The translations under genes were made by a program, and so were the position numbers. From Breoghania sp. L-A4 (GTDB lineage Bacteria > Pseudomonadota > Alphaproteobacteria > Rhizobiales > Stappiaceae): a DNA stretch of 64,000 bases. Positions 31,812 to 42,144 of this stretch are shown one piece after another. The notes below the pieces were generated by a model. The model was not told the origin of the DNA. It ran no database searches and saw nothing but the letters and a program-made list of their open reading frames with translations. The stretch lies in NCBI RefSeq assembly GCF_003432385.1, contig NZ_CP031841.1, forward strand, positions 2,271,579 to 2,335,578. Reading direction: 5' to 3'. Position 1 is the first letter of the stretch. Each line of letters starts with the position of its first letter.

Positions 31812-31946
31812 GGCGCCGCGGCGCCGCGCAAGGGGCGCTCGCGGGCACTGGCGGCAAAGTTGCCCGCTTCCTATATCGAAGGGTGGTAAGCGCGGCGGGT
31901 ATCGTGTAGAACCCGCCCAACTTGTACAAAGGTAGCTGGCTGACCG

Positions 31947-32306
31947 ATGGAAACTGTCATCATCGTCATTCATTTGATGGTTGTAATCACGCTCGTGCTC
32001 GTCGTCCTGTTGCAGCGCTCCGAAGGCGGCGCGCTGGGCATTGGCGGCGGTGGCGGCGGCATGATGTCGAGCCGCGGTACGGCGAACATGCTCACGCGGG
32101 CGACAACGATCCTCGCCGTGGCGTTTTTCGCCACATCGATGGTCCTGACGGTCATTGCGCGCAACTCGGACACGCCGTCGTCGATCCTCGACGCGGTTCC
32201 CGCCGCGCAGGGCGAGGCTCCGGGCGAAGGCACGGGTATTCTGGACGCGCTGAAGCAGCAGAGCGCGCCGGCTCCGAGCGGTCCGCAGGTCCCGACGTCG
32301 CAGTAA
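31947..32306 (+). CDS. secG: Preprotein translocase subunit SecG
   Basis: Small membrane subunit of the SecYEG export channel. 119 residues: two membrane segments (VIIVIHLMVVITLVLVVLLQ and TILAVAFFATSMVLTVIA) joined by a Gly/Ser-rich loop with GGGGGGMMSSRGTANMLTRA, the family signature. The tail is Pro/Ala/Gln-rich. It lies between tpiA and pyrG in the conserved order and is closed by a hairpin terminator. Confidence 0.95.
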   Translation: METVIIVIHLMVVITLVLVVLLQRSEGGALGIGGGGGGMMSSRGTANMLTRATTILAVAFFATSMVLTVIARNSDTPSSILDAVPAAQGEAPGEGTGILDALKQQSAPAPSGPQVPTSQ

Positions 32307-32339
32307 GTCTGCGGCTTGAATCATCGTTGCGACGCGATG

Positions 32340-32371
32340 CGCCCTGTACGGTATGTACAGGGCGTTCGTTT
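32340..32371 (+). terminator. Rho-independent terminator after secG
   Basis: CGCCCTGTAC and GTACAGGGCG form a ten-base-pair stem around GGTAT, followed by TTCGTTT. It separates secG from pyrG. Confidence 0.8.
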
Positions 32372-32394
32372 GTGCGCTTTCCGTCAATAATTGA

Positions 32395-34062
<1,668 letters not shown>

Positions 34063-34131
34063 TACTGCTGGATTGGCGGGCGCGGCGGCCACGGTCCCTG
34101 TGCCCTGAATTGAGCATGAGGTGGCGAGCCG

Positions 34132-34551
34132 ATGACCGAAGACACCACGGATCTGGAATTCACTGACGGAACTTCGGCTTTCGAATACACATGCCAATGC
34201 ATGGATTGCTCGGTGGAGGCGAAAAAGCCTTTGCCGGCCCTGGTGATCGACGCCAAGGAGCAGTTTGGCGTCAAAAGCTGCGTCAAGCTCAACGACGACG
34301 GCACCCAGACCGCGGTCCTGCGGGTGCCCAGCGCCGAGGGCGGCTTCGTGGTCATGGCGCGGACCGTCGGCAAGACCGGACCAGCGCTCAAGGGCGGCGA
34401 TCTCGTCGCCTGGATGCCGGTTCTCTACAACGAGGAACTGGCGAGCGAGACCTCCGAGGAGGGCTTTGGCTGGGTCGGCGTGATCATGGGCACCCTGAAG
34501 CCGGTCTTGCGCGAGGGCGGCTGGCTCGGCGACGTCCGCTATTCCGAATAA
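34132..34551 (+). CDS. Conserved hypothetical protein
   Basis: I do not recognise a named domain. The 139-residue product is acidic, soluble and without signal peptide or membrane segment. It has a CQCMDCS cluster near residue 20 (three Cys within seven positions) and another Cys in VKSCVKLND, which could bind a metal, but no known motif fits. The C-terminal half has several Trp and Gly (FGWVGVIMGTLKPVLREGGW). Codon use matches neighbours. It lies between pyrG and a VOC gene on the same strand. Confidence 0.7.
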   Translation: MTEDTTDLEFTDGTSAFEYTCQCMDCSVEAKKPLPALVIDAKEQFGVKSCVKLNDDGTQTAVLRVPSAEGGFVVMARTVGKTGPALKGGDLVAWMPVLYNEELASETSEEGFGWVGVIMGTLKPVLREGGWLGDVRYSE

Positions 34552-34589
34552 GATCCAATTTTGACTGGCTGGCGCGGGCGGGGACGATA

Positions 34590-35462
34590 ATGCGACAACT
34601 CGATCATCTCGTCATCGCGGTGCGCGATCTCGATGCTGCCGGCGATGCCTATGCGGCGCTCGGCTTCACGCTGACGCCGAGAGCCGACCACGCGTGGGGC
34701 ACCAGCAACCGGCTGGTGCAGCTTGACGGCGCCTTCCTCGAGGTCCTCGCCGTGGCCGACCCGAGCCGCATGGAGGAGGCCGACGTCGATGCGTTCTCTT
34801 TCGGCGCCTACAACCGGGATTTTCTCACCCGGCACGAAGGCATTTCCATGCTCGTGCTGGACAGTTCGGACCCGGTTGCCGACCGCAAGGGCTTCCACGA
34901 CCGCGGCATGACGGTCTATGCGCCGTTCTCCTTCGAGCGCGACGCCGGGCAGCCGGGCGGCGGCAGCCGCACCGTCGGCTTCGATCTCACCTTCACCACC
35001 GATCCGGACATGCCCGACGCCGCCTTCTTCACCTGCCGAAACCGCTATCCGGAGAATTTCTGGCGATCCGAGTTCCAGCAGCATGCCAACGGAGCGCGGA
35101 AGCTCGGAGCGGCGATCATCGTGGCCGAGGAACCTTCGGACGTCTATGAGTTCGTGGAAGGGTTCTCGGGCCAGCGCGAACTGGGGCTGACAAGCTTCGG
35201 CATGGAATGCGCGCTCGCCAACGGCGGCTCCATCGATGTTCTCACGCCCACCGGCTTCAAGGCGTTCTACGGCGAGGCGTTCGCGGTCGAAGCGCTTGAA
35301 ACGCCGCGGCTGGTGGCGGCGAAGGTGCTTGTCGACGACGTCGCGAAGATCGCGCGGATCGTGGCGGAAAACGAGATCCCGGCCATCCACAGGAGCGGCA
35401 TGGTCATCGTTCCGGCCGCCGCCAATTTCGGAACGGCCCTGATTTTCCAGCAACTGGATTGA
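34590..35462 (+). CDS. VOC family (glyoxalase-like) protein
   Basis: 290-residue protein with two vicinal-oxygen-chelate modules of the glyoxalase-like (PF13468) type. The start RQLDHLVIAVRDLDAAGDAY with GFTLTPRADHAWGTSNRLVQ carries the usual His-plus-beta features, and FLEVLAV carries the conserved Glu. The second module begins around residue 180 and ends GMVIVPAAANFGTALIFQQL. The substrate cannot be told. The start at 34590 removes an upstream open extension that overlaps the previous gene. Confidence 0.85.
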   Translation: MRQLDHLVIAVRDLDAAGDAYAALGFTLTPRADHAWGTSNRLVQLDGAFLEVLAVADPSRMEEADVDAFSFGAYNRDFLTRHEGISMLVLDSSDPVADRKGFHDRGMTVYAPFSFERDAGQPGGGSRTVGFDLTFTTDPDMPDAAFFTCRNRYPENFWRSEFQQHANGARKLGAAIIVAEEPSDVYEFVEGFSGQRELGLTSFGMECALANGGSIDVLTPTGFKAFYGEAFAVEALETPRLVAAKVLVDDVAKIARIVAENEIPAIHRSGMVIVPAAANFGTALIFQQLD

Positions 35463-35593
35463 TCGCCTCCCGGGCGTTCGCGCGACGCTTCACGCATGCG
35501 GGCAGCCGACATTGCATCAGCATTTCATTCAGCCTATGACATTCCCCGATCGGCCAGAACGCCGCCCCGCTTGACAAAAAGTGCAGGAAATCC

Positions 35594-36364
35594 GTGCAAG
35601 TCATTATTCTCGCAGGTGGATTGGGGACACGGATCTCCGAGGAGAGCGAAGTCCGGCCGAAGCCGATGATCGAGATCGGCGGCAAGCCGATTCTCTGGCA
35701 CATCATGAAGATCTATGCCGCGCACGGGATGAACGATTTCATTCTGTGCGGCGGCTACAAGAGCTACATGATCAAGGAATATTTCCAGAATTATTTCCTG
35801 CACCAGTCCGACGTGACCTTCGACATCGGCAACAACCGGGTCGAATACCATGGAAGCCGCGCGGAAAGCTGGCGGATTACCGTGCTGGACACGGGCGAGG
35901 ACACGATGACCGGCGGGCGTCTGTTGCGCGCACGCCGCTACCTCGACGGCGACGGCACCGTCTGCGTGACCTATGGTGATGGCGTATCCGATATCGATCT
36001 CACCCGCGAGGTGGCCTTTCACCGCGAGCATGGACGGCTGGCCACGCTCGCCGCGGTGGCGCCCCCGGGCCGCTTCGGCGCCCTGGAGATCGACGGTACG
36101 GTGGTCAATCGTTTTCACGAGAAGCCGCGGGGCGACGAGACCCGCATCAACGGCGGCTTCTTCGTGGTCGAGCCGCAGGCCTTCGACCGGATCGACGGCG
36201 ACGCGACATCCTGGGAGCTGGAACCGCTGGAGTCCCTGGCGCGCGACAGGCAGCTCGGCGCCTACAAGCACGATGGCTTCTGGCAGCCGATGGACACGCT
36301 GCGCGACAAGCGCCAGCTCGAGGCGTTGTGGACGGCCGGCGCGCCGTGGAAGATCTGGGAGTGA
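35594..36364 (+). CDS. rfbF: Glucose-1-phosphate cytidylyltransferase
   Basis: Makes CDP-glucose from CTP and glucose 1-phosphate, first step of CDP-linked deoxysugar synthesis. 256 residues starting with GTG (AGGA five bases upstream). The nucleotide site is IILAGGLGTRISEESEVRPK followed by PMIEIGGKPILWHIMKIYAA; VTYGDGVSDID is the metal/substrate motif. Length and motifs match RfbF. A TTGACA at 35571-35576 precedes it, but no good -10 is seen. It starts a sugar cluster with rfbG directly after it. Confidence 0.95.
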   Translation: MQVIILAGGLGTRISEESEVRPKPMIEIGGKPILWHIMKIYAAHGMNDFILCGGYKSYMIKEYFQNYFLHQSDVTFDIGNNRVEYHGSRAESWRITVLDTGEDTMTGGRLLRARRYLDGDGTVCVTYGDGVSDIDLTREVAFHREHGRLATLAAVAPPGRFGALEIDGTVVNRFHEKPRGDETRINGGFFVVEPQAFDRIDGDATSWELEPLESLARDRQLGAYKHDGFWQPMDTLRDKRQLEALWTAGAPWKIWE

Positions 36365-36369
36365 TCCGC

Positions 36370-37428
36370 ATGGACCCTGCGTTCTGGAGCGGCCGCCGCG
36401 TTCTGCTGACGGGCCACACCGGGTTCAAGGGATCCTGGGCGGCGCTGTGGCTGAGGCACATGGGCGCCCAGGTGCACGGCCTGGCGCTGGCGCCCGAAGG
36501 TCCCGCCAATCTCTATGAGAAACTCGGCGGCGTGGTCGCGGAACCGCAGGCCTGGTGCGATCTGCGCGATTTAGATGCTGTGCGGTGCGCCGTGGACGCC
36601 GCCAGGCCCGACTTCGTGCTGCACATGGCGGCACAGGCCTTCGTTCGGCGCAGCTACGCCGAGCCTGTGGCGACGTTCGAGACCAACGTGCAGGGCACGG
36701 TCAATCTGCTCGAGGCCTTGCGCGGGCAGGAGGGTCTTCGCGGCATCGTGGCTGTCACCTCCGACAAGGTCTACCGCAACGACGGCTCGGGCCGTGCCTT
36801 TCGCGAAACCGACCCGCTCGGCGGTTGCGATCCCTATTCCGCCTCCAAGGCAGCCTGCGAACATGCGGTGGCGGCCTATGCAGCGAGCTTCTTCGAGCCC
36901 GCGGGCGTGCGCGTGGCCACGGTGCGCGGCGGCAACGTCATCGGCGGCGGCGACTTTTCCCAAGATCGCATCCTGCCGGATATCTGGCGGGCGATCGCAA
37001 CGGATAAGCCGCTGGTGATGCGCAATCCGGCTTCCACGCGCCCCTGGCAGCATGTGCTGGATTGCCTGTCGGGCTATTTCACCCTGGCCGAGTACCTGCT
37101 GTCGGACGCGTCCACGCCGCGCCAGATCAACATCGGCCCGTCGCTCGACGCCACGCTGCCGGTGCTGCGTCTGGCGGAGATCTTTATCAGATCCTACGGC
37201 GCCGACACGGCGATCGAATTCGACCCCACGCCGCAGCCGCCTGAGGCGCCGCATCTGAGCATCGATCCGTGCCTTGCGGCGGAACGGCTCGGATGGCAGG
37301 GCAGTCTGGACATGGAGCAGGCGGTCCGGCTGACGGCGGAGTGGTATGCACGCCATGACCGGGGCGGCGACGCGCGTGCGCTGTGCCTTGAGCAAATAGA
37401 CCAGTATCTGACGGGACCGGCCTCATGA
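36370..37428 (+). CDS. rfbG: CDP-glucose 4,6-dehydratase
   Basis: Converts CDP-glucose to CDP-4-keto-6-deoxyglucose with bound NAD. 352-residue extended SDR enzyme: VLLTGHTGFKGSWAALWLRH for NAD binding, the active-site YSASK (residues near 155-160) and TSDKVYRNDG. The downstream C-terminal substrate domain has RPWQHVLDCLSGYFTLAEYL, typical of RfbG. It begins five bases after rfbF and overlaps the next gene by four, so the set is one operon. Confidence 0.95.
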   Translation: MDPAFWSGRRVLLTGHTGFKGSWAALWLRHMGAQVHGLALAPEGPANLYEKLGGVVAEPQAWCDLRDLDAVRCAVDAARPDFVLHMAAQAFVRRSYAEPVATFETNVQGTVNLLEALRGQEGLRGIVAVTSDKVYRNDGSGRAFRETDPLGGCDPYSASKAACEHAVAAYAASFFEPAGVRVATVRGGNVIGGGDFSQDRILPDIWRAIATDKPLVMRNPASTRPWQHVLDCLSGYFTLAEYLLSDASTPRQINIGPSLDATLPVLRLAEIFIRSYGADTAIEFDPTPQPPEAPHLSIDPCLAAERLGWQGSLDMEQAVRLTAEWYARHDRGGDARALCLEQIDQYLTGPAS

Positions 37429-38684
37429 GCGTTTCATCCGCGACCGCCGCCTCTTTGGCAATGCCGTGTTGCCGCGCCTGCGGCGCCGAACTGACCCACA
37501 CGCTCATCGATCTGGGCGAGCAGCCGGTTTCCAATGCCTTCCTGCCGGCTGGCTCGGCGGCGGCGGAGCCGCGCTTTCCGCTGAAAGTCATGGTGTGCGG
37601 CGAATGCCTTCTGGCCCAGGCCGTGCACGACATCCCCGCGGATGCGCTGTTTGACGAGAACTACGCCTATTTCTCCAGCTATTCCGACAGTTGGCTGGCC
37701 CATGCGCGCGCCTATGCGCAAGCCATGACGGAGCGTTTCGGGCTGGACGCGACCTCGCGCGTCGTCGAGGTGGCGAGCAACGACGGCTACCTGCTGCAGA
37801 ATTTCGTGGCCGCCGGCATTCCGGTGCTTGGCGTCGAGCCCACGGCGAACACGGCGAAGGCCGCGATCGCCAAGGGGGTTGCGACCCACATCGGCTTTTT
37901 CTCAAAGGCCACGGCGGAGCTTCTGGTCGCGCGCGGCATCCGGGCCGACCTGATGGCAGCCAACAACGTTCTGGCGCATGTCCCTGATATCGTTGACTTC
38001 GCCTCCGGCTTTGCCGTTCTATTGAAGCCTCAGGGCGTGGCGACCTTCGAGTTTCCGCATCTGCTGAACCTGATCGCCGAATGCCAGTTCGACACGATCT
38101 ATCACGAGCATTATTCCTATCTGTCGCTCGCCGCGGTGGAGAAGATCTTCGGTTTCGCCGGCCTCAGGGTGTTTGACGTCGAGGAACTGCCGACGCACGG
38201 CGGGTCGCTGCGGGTCTATGCCTGCGCGGTGGACGCCGATCGTGAGACGACGGCGAATGTCGCCGCGATGCGCGCCAGGGAGGCGGCCGCCGGACTGGAC
38301 AGCCTCGCGGGTCACGCGGGCCTGGGTGCGGCGGCGGAAGCGGCGCGGCGCGGCTTTCTCGCGTTCCTTGAGACCGCGCGCACGGAGGGCGCCAAGGTCG
38401 CCGCCTATGGCGCGGCCGCCAAGGGCAACACGTTCCTCAACTATTGCGCGGTGACGGCGGACGACATTTCGCTTGTCGCCGACCGCAGCGCCGCCAAGCA
38501 GGGAAAGCTCCTGCCGGGAAGCCGCATTCCCGTCGTCTCGCCCGACGCGCTCCGGGAGGCGCGGCCGGACTACGTGGTCATTCTGCCGTGGAACCTGCGC
38601 GAGGAGATCGCTTCGGATCTTGCGTTCATCCGCGACTGGGGCGGCCGGTTTGTCGTGGCGATCCCCGGAACCGGGATTTTCTGA
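37425..38684 (+). CDS. SAM-dependent sugar C-methyltransferase
   Basis: 419 residues with the three-part layout of NDP-hexose C-methyltransferases (TylCIII/NovU type): a zinc-binding head (CCRACGAELTH and MVCGECLLAQAVH), a central class I SAM domain (VVEVASNDGYLLQNFVAAGI), and a C-terminal Methyltransf_14 part with KVAAYGAAAKGNTFLNYC. The family acts at C-3 of 4-keto-6-deoxy sugars, which rfbG supplies. TIYHEHYSYLSLAAVEKIF contains the expected active-site His/Tyr region. Product stereochemistry cannot be told from sequence. Confidence 0.88.
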   Translation: MSVSSATAASLAMPCCRACGAELTHTLIDLGEQPVSNAFLPAGSAAAEPRFPLKVMVCGECLLAQAVHDIPADALFDENYAYFSSYSDSWLAHARAYAQAMTERFGLDATSRVVEVASNDGYLLQNFVAAGIPVLGVEPTANTAKAAIAKGVATHIGFFSKATAELLVARGIRADLMAANNVLAHVPDIVDFASGFAVLLKPQGVATFEFPHLLNLIAECQFDTIYHEHYSYLSLAAVEKIFGFAGLRVFDVEELPTHGGSLRVYACAVDADRETTANVAAMRAREAAAGLDSLAGHAGLGAAAEAARRGFLAFLETARTEGAKVAAYGAAAKGNTFLNYCAVTADDISLVADRSAAKQGKLLPGSRIPVVSPDALREARPDYVVILPWNLREEIASDLAFIRDWGGRFVVAIPGTGIF

Positions 38685-39220
38685 TGCGGATTGTCGAGAC
38701 GGCGCTCAATGGGGTTTTCAGCATCGAGGCGTCGCCGCATCGCGACGCGCGCGGCGTCTTTGCGCGATACTATTGTCCTGAGGAGTTCCATAAGGCCGGG
38801 ATCGCCTTCACCTCGACGCAGATCAACCTGTCGGGCAATCCCAGGAAGCACACGTTGCGCGGGTTGCACTACCAGCCCGAGCCCTTCGCGGAGGCGAAGC
38901 TGGTGCGTGCCGTGCGCGGCCGCGCCTTCGACGTGGTCGTCGACATCCGTGCCGGCAGCGCCACCCGGGGGCAGTGGATCTCGGTCGAACTCTCCGCCGA
39001 CGCGATGAACGCCGTCTTCGTGCCCGAGGGCTGCGCGCACGGCTTCCTGACGCTCGAGGACGACACCGATATCCTCTACCAGATGGGCCGGCCCTTCGAG
39101 CCGGGCCATGCCGCCGGCTACCGCTGGAACGACCCCACCTTCGCCATTGACTGGCCCGCCGAACCCGCCGTGATCGGCGACGCGGACCAATGCTGGCCGG
39201 AGTTTTCCGTGGCTGGATAA
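38684..39220 (+). CDS. dTDP-4-dehydrorhamnose 3,5-epimerase family protein
   Basis: 178-residue cupin-type sugar epimerase. NPRKHTLRGLHYQPEPFAEA carries the conserved base His, and FDVVVDIRAGSATRG and NAVFVPEGCAHGFLTLED are standard. The Tyr that serves as acid in RmlC (within a YY pair after LY) seems replaced by Phe in QMGRPFEPGHA, which may mean it epimerises only one carbon; this is inference. Its start overlaps the stop of the methyltransferase by one base. Expected to act on the CDP-4-keto sugar. Confidence 0.88.
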   Translation: MRIVETALNGVFSIEASPHRDARGVFARYYCPEEFHKAGIAFTSTQINLSGNPRKHTLRGLHYQPEPFAEAKLVRAVRGRAFDVVVDIRAGSATRGQWISVELSADAMNAVFVPEGCAHGFLTLEDDTDILYQMGRPFEPGHAAGYRWNDPTFAIDWPAEPAVIGDADQCWPEFSVAG

Positions 39221-39301
39221 AGCCCCGGATACCCGTGTTTGCTTTACCTCAGGAGCGCTGCTAAGAAGCGCCGACCTCCCGAAATCGGAACCATTCAGAC
39301 C

Positions 39302-40072
39302 ATGAAACTCATCCTGGACGAAGACAACGCCACTCTCACCCGTCAGGACGACAACGGTTCCGAGACGCTTTCCCTGTACTCGGACGAAGCCTTCAACACG
39401 CTATCGCCGATCCTCAACCGCGTCGGCTGGAACCAGAAGTATTCGTACCGGTTTTCCTGGCTCGGCCGTCCTGTCATCCAGTTGCCGGAAGACATGATGC
39501 GCATCCAGGAGGTGATCTATGATCTGAAGCCGGATCTGATCATCGAGACGGGCGTCGCCCACGGCGGGTCGCTGATCTATTACGCGTCGCTGTTCGAGGC
39601 GATGGGCAAGGGCCATGTGCTCGGCATCGACATCGAGATCCGGCCGCACAACCGCGAGGCGATCGAGGCGCATCCGCTGTTCAAGCGCATCGATCTGCTG
39701 GAAGGCAGTTCGACGGCCGACGACATCGTCGCAAAGGTGAAGGCTGTCGCGGACAAATACGAGACGGTTCTGATCATCCTGGACTCCGATCACAGTTACA
39801 GTCACGTGATGGATGAGCTCAACATCTACTCCGGAATGGTGACCCCGGGTTCCTATATTGTCGCGACCGACGGCATCATGCGCGAGCTGACTGCGGTTCC
39901 CAACGGCAACCCGGCATGGGCCACGGACAATCCGTCCACCGCCGCCGAGGAATTTGCAAGCAAGCACCCGGAGTTCGAACTGGCGGCGCCGGTGCCGACC
40001 TTCAACGAATCCACGCTCGCCGAAATGCCGACCTATTGGCCGAGCGCGTGGTTGCGGCGGCGGGCCGACTGA
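39302..40072 (+). CDS. CmcI/cephalosporin-hydroxylase-family protein
   Basis: 256-residue protein with a Rossmann-like SAM-binding fold: LIIETGVAHGGSLIYYASLF (motif I), HVLGIDIEIRPHNREAIEA (acidic end of strand 2) and VLIILDSDHSYSHVMDELNI. In family members such as CmcI and rhamnosyl O-methyltransferases this fold transfers a methyl group; the 'hydroxylase' name is historical. The ATG at 39302 starts at a clear family N-terminus. In this cluster it may O-methylate the sugar or glycan, but the exact role is unproven. Confidence 0.8.
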   Translation: MKLILDEDNATLTRQDDNGSETLSLYSDEAFNTLSPILNRVGWNQKYSYRFSWLGRPVIQLPEDMMRIQEVIYDLKPDLIIETGVAHGGSLIYYASLFEAMGKGHVLGIDIEIRPHNREAIEAHPLFKRIDLLEGSSTADDIVAKVKAVADKYETVLIILDSDHSYSHVMDELNIYSGMVTPGSYIVATDGIMRELTAVPNGNPAWATDNPSTAAEEFASKHPEFELAAPVPTFNESTLAEMPTYWPSAWLRRRAD

Positions 40073-40075
40073 GAC

Positions 40076-41217
40076 ATGTCCGGCACCGTCTGTCCCGTCT
40101 GCGAAAGCGCGTCCCACCGGCGCATGCTTGGCCGCGACCGGAGTCCGGTTCTGCAGAATGCCGTCTACCCGGATGTGGCAACCGCGCGGGAGACGGGCTA
40201 CGGTCCATTGGCAATCACGGCCTGCGACCGCTGCGGGTTTGTCTGGAATGCCGCCTTCGATCCGCAACTGATCGACTACACACCGCACTATGACAATGCC
40301 CAGGGGCACTCCGACGTGTTCATGCAGCACCTGCAGACTCGGCTGGAGCGAATTGTCGACGCCGCGCCGGACGGACCGCTGGAAATCCTCGAAGTCGGAT
40401 GCGGGCAGGGCGATTTTCTGGCAGCGCTGGTCCGCGTGCTCGGGCCCGGCCGGGTCAGCCGCGCGGTGGGCTTCGATCCCGCCTACCGAGGGGTGGCGCC
40501 GGCCTCCGGAATCGAAATCGTCGGCAGTTACTTCAATTCCGAAACGGCGGGCGAACACGGTCTGTCGCCGGACATCGTGGTGTCGCGGCACACCATCGAG
40601 CACATTGCCGATCCCGTCGGGTTTCTGAAGGCGGTTCGCGGCGCGTTGCCGGACGACAAGCCGGTCAAGATCTATCTCGAGACGCCGACCAACGAATGGA
40701 TCGTTCGCAATGGCGTCATGCATGACTTCTTCTACGAGCATTGCTCGCTGTTCACGCTTGGCTCGATTGCCGTTGCGCTCGAGAAGTCCGGCTATGCGCC
40801 CACGATGACCTCAACGTGCTTCGACGGGCAATATCTCTGGGCCGAAGCCATGACCGCCGCGCCGCTTGACCGCGCGGGCTTTATCGGCCGCGAAGCGGAC
40901 TATGTCGAGATATGGCGCGGCCGCGCCCGGACGCATGGCGACAGTGGTCCGGTCTTCATCTGGGGAGCGGGCGCGAAGGGCGCGACATTCGCCAACATCA
41001 TCGATCCGGATGCGGCGTTGTTTGCCGGGGTCGTGGACATCAATCCCGGCAAGCAGGGGCGGTTCATAGGCGGCACGGGCATCCCGTCGTCGCCATCGAT
41101 ACGCTTGTCGCTGCAAGGCCCGCAGCAATCTTCGTGATGAATCCCAACTACGAAGCCGAGATACGCGCCTCACTTGACGAACGTGGGCTCGCGCCGGAAC
41201 TGATACTCGTCCACTGA
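40076..41217 (+). CDS. SAM-dependent methyltransferase, second copy type (frame broken near 41083)
   Basis: About 380 residues after repair. A cysteine-containing head (CPVCESASHRR, TACDRCGFVWN), a class I SAM site (LEILEVGCGQGDFLAALVRV), VSRHTIEHIADPVGFLKAVR, and a C-terminal Methyltransf_14-like part with VFIWGAGAKGATFANIID. After GTGIP the frame fails; the next frame gives VVAIDTLVAARPAAIFVMNP to the stop at 41215. One C added to CCC at 41083-41085 restores it. It shares architecture with the gene at 37425 but is clearly different in sequence. Substrate is probably a sugar or glycan of the same pathway. Confidence 0.82.
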
Positions 41218-41225
41218 GCGCGGCG

Positions 41226-42140
41226 CTAGCCGGATGCTTCCGCCGTCCGCCACCAGTCGAGCGTTTCCCGAACCCGCTGCTCGAACGTCACCGAGGCGCG
41301 GAACCCGACCTCATCCCGCAGTCGGGTGATATCTGCGACGATGCGCGCGGGATCGCCGGGGCGGTCGGGCATGGCGCCGAGGCGGATGAGATCCGGCCGA
41401 CCCGCGGCATCGCCGAAGGCGCGCGCAAAATCGCCGATGCTCATTGCCGTGCCGGAGCCGATGTTCACCGCACCCCCCACACCAGAGAGCGCAAGCGCCG
41501 CGATCGCCCCGCCGGCGTCCGCCGTGCTCAGGAAGTCGCGCAGATGGATGCCCGACGAGCAGCGTGCCTCTTCGTCCAAGACCAGCGCCTTGGCGATGGA
41601 ACCGCCGAGCCGGTTCGGGTGTTCGTGTGGGCCGAACAGGAAGAAGATGCGCGCCCAGGCGAAGGAAAGTCCCGACTCCCGGCAATAGGCTTCGGCCATG
41701 CGCCGTGTCGCGTCCTTGGCCGTGCCGTAGAGCGTGTGCGGGCTGGGGAGATCGCGGCGCTCGCAATAGGCGTCCACGGTTGCGGACAGATCATATTCCG
41801 CGCAGGAACCCGCGAGGACGGCGCGTTTACCTCCGGCGGCGTCGAAGGACCGCAACAGTCTCAGCGTGGCGGCCGCCCAGTCCAGATTGTCTTTCGCGGT
41901 CCAGAATTTTCCGTGCTCGGTCGTCCACGCGAGGTGGATCAGCGTGTCGGCGCGTGCTTCCTCGGCGACCGTCTGCATATCGCAGTGGAGCAGGTCGGCC
42001 TGGATCCATTCGGCAACCGCGGCATTCGCTGCCGGATGCCGCGCGACGCCGATGACGTGGTGCGCGGAGAGCGCGCGTGCGACCTCGCGGCCCAGAAAGC
42101 CGCCGGCGCCGGTCAGCAGAATGCGGGCCTGCGCGCTCAT
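41226..42140 (-). CDS. NAD-dependent epimerase/dehydratase family protein
   Basis: 304-residue extended SDR. ARILLTGAGGFLGREVARAL binds NAD(P); TLIHLAW, GSCAEYD and YGTAKDATRRMAEAY supply the active-site Ser/Tyr/Lys (YxxxK). It is best read as the 4-ketoreductase or epimerase that finishes the deoxysugar made by the plus-strand genes. Tail-to-tail with the methyltransferase, and head-close (four bases) to the glycosyltransferase upstream on its own strand. Confidence 0.88.
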   Translation of the reverse strand: MSAQARILLTGAGGFLGREVARALSAHHVIGVARHPAANAAVAEWIQADLLHCDMQTVAEEARADTLIHLAWTTEHGKFWTAKDNLDWAAATLRLLRSFDAAGGKRAVLAGSCAEYDLSATVDAYCERRDLPSPHTLYGTAKDATRRMAEAYCRESGLSFAWARIFFLFGPHEHPNRLGGSIAKALVLDEEARCSSGIHLRDFLSTADAGGAIAALALSGVGGAVNIGSGTAMSIGDFARAFGDAAGRPDLIRLGAMPDRPGDPARIVADITRLRDEVGFRASVTFEQRVRETLDWWRTAEASG

Positions 42141-42144
42141 CGCG

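Noticed and set aside
36370-37428. GDP-mannose or dTDP-glucose 4,6-dehydratase
   Set aside because: The adjacent cytidylyltransferase and RfbG-type C-terminal motifs point to CDP-glucose.
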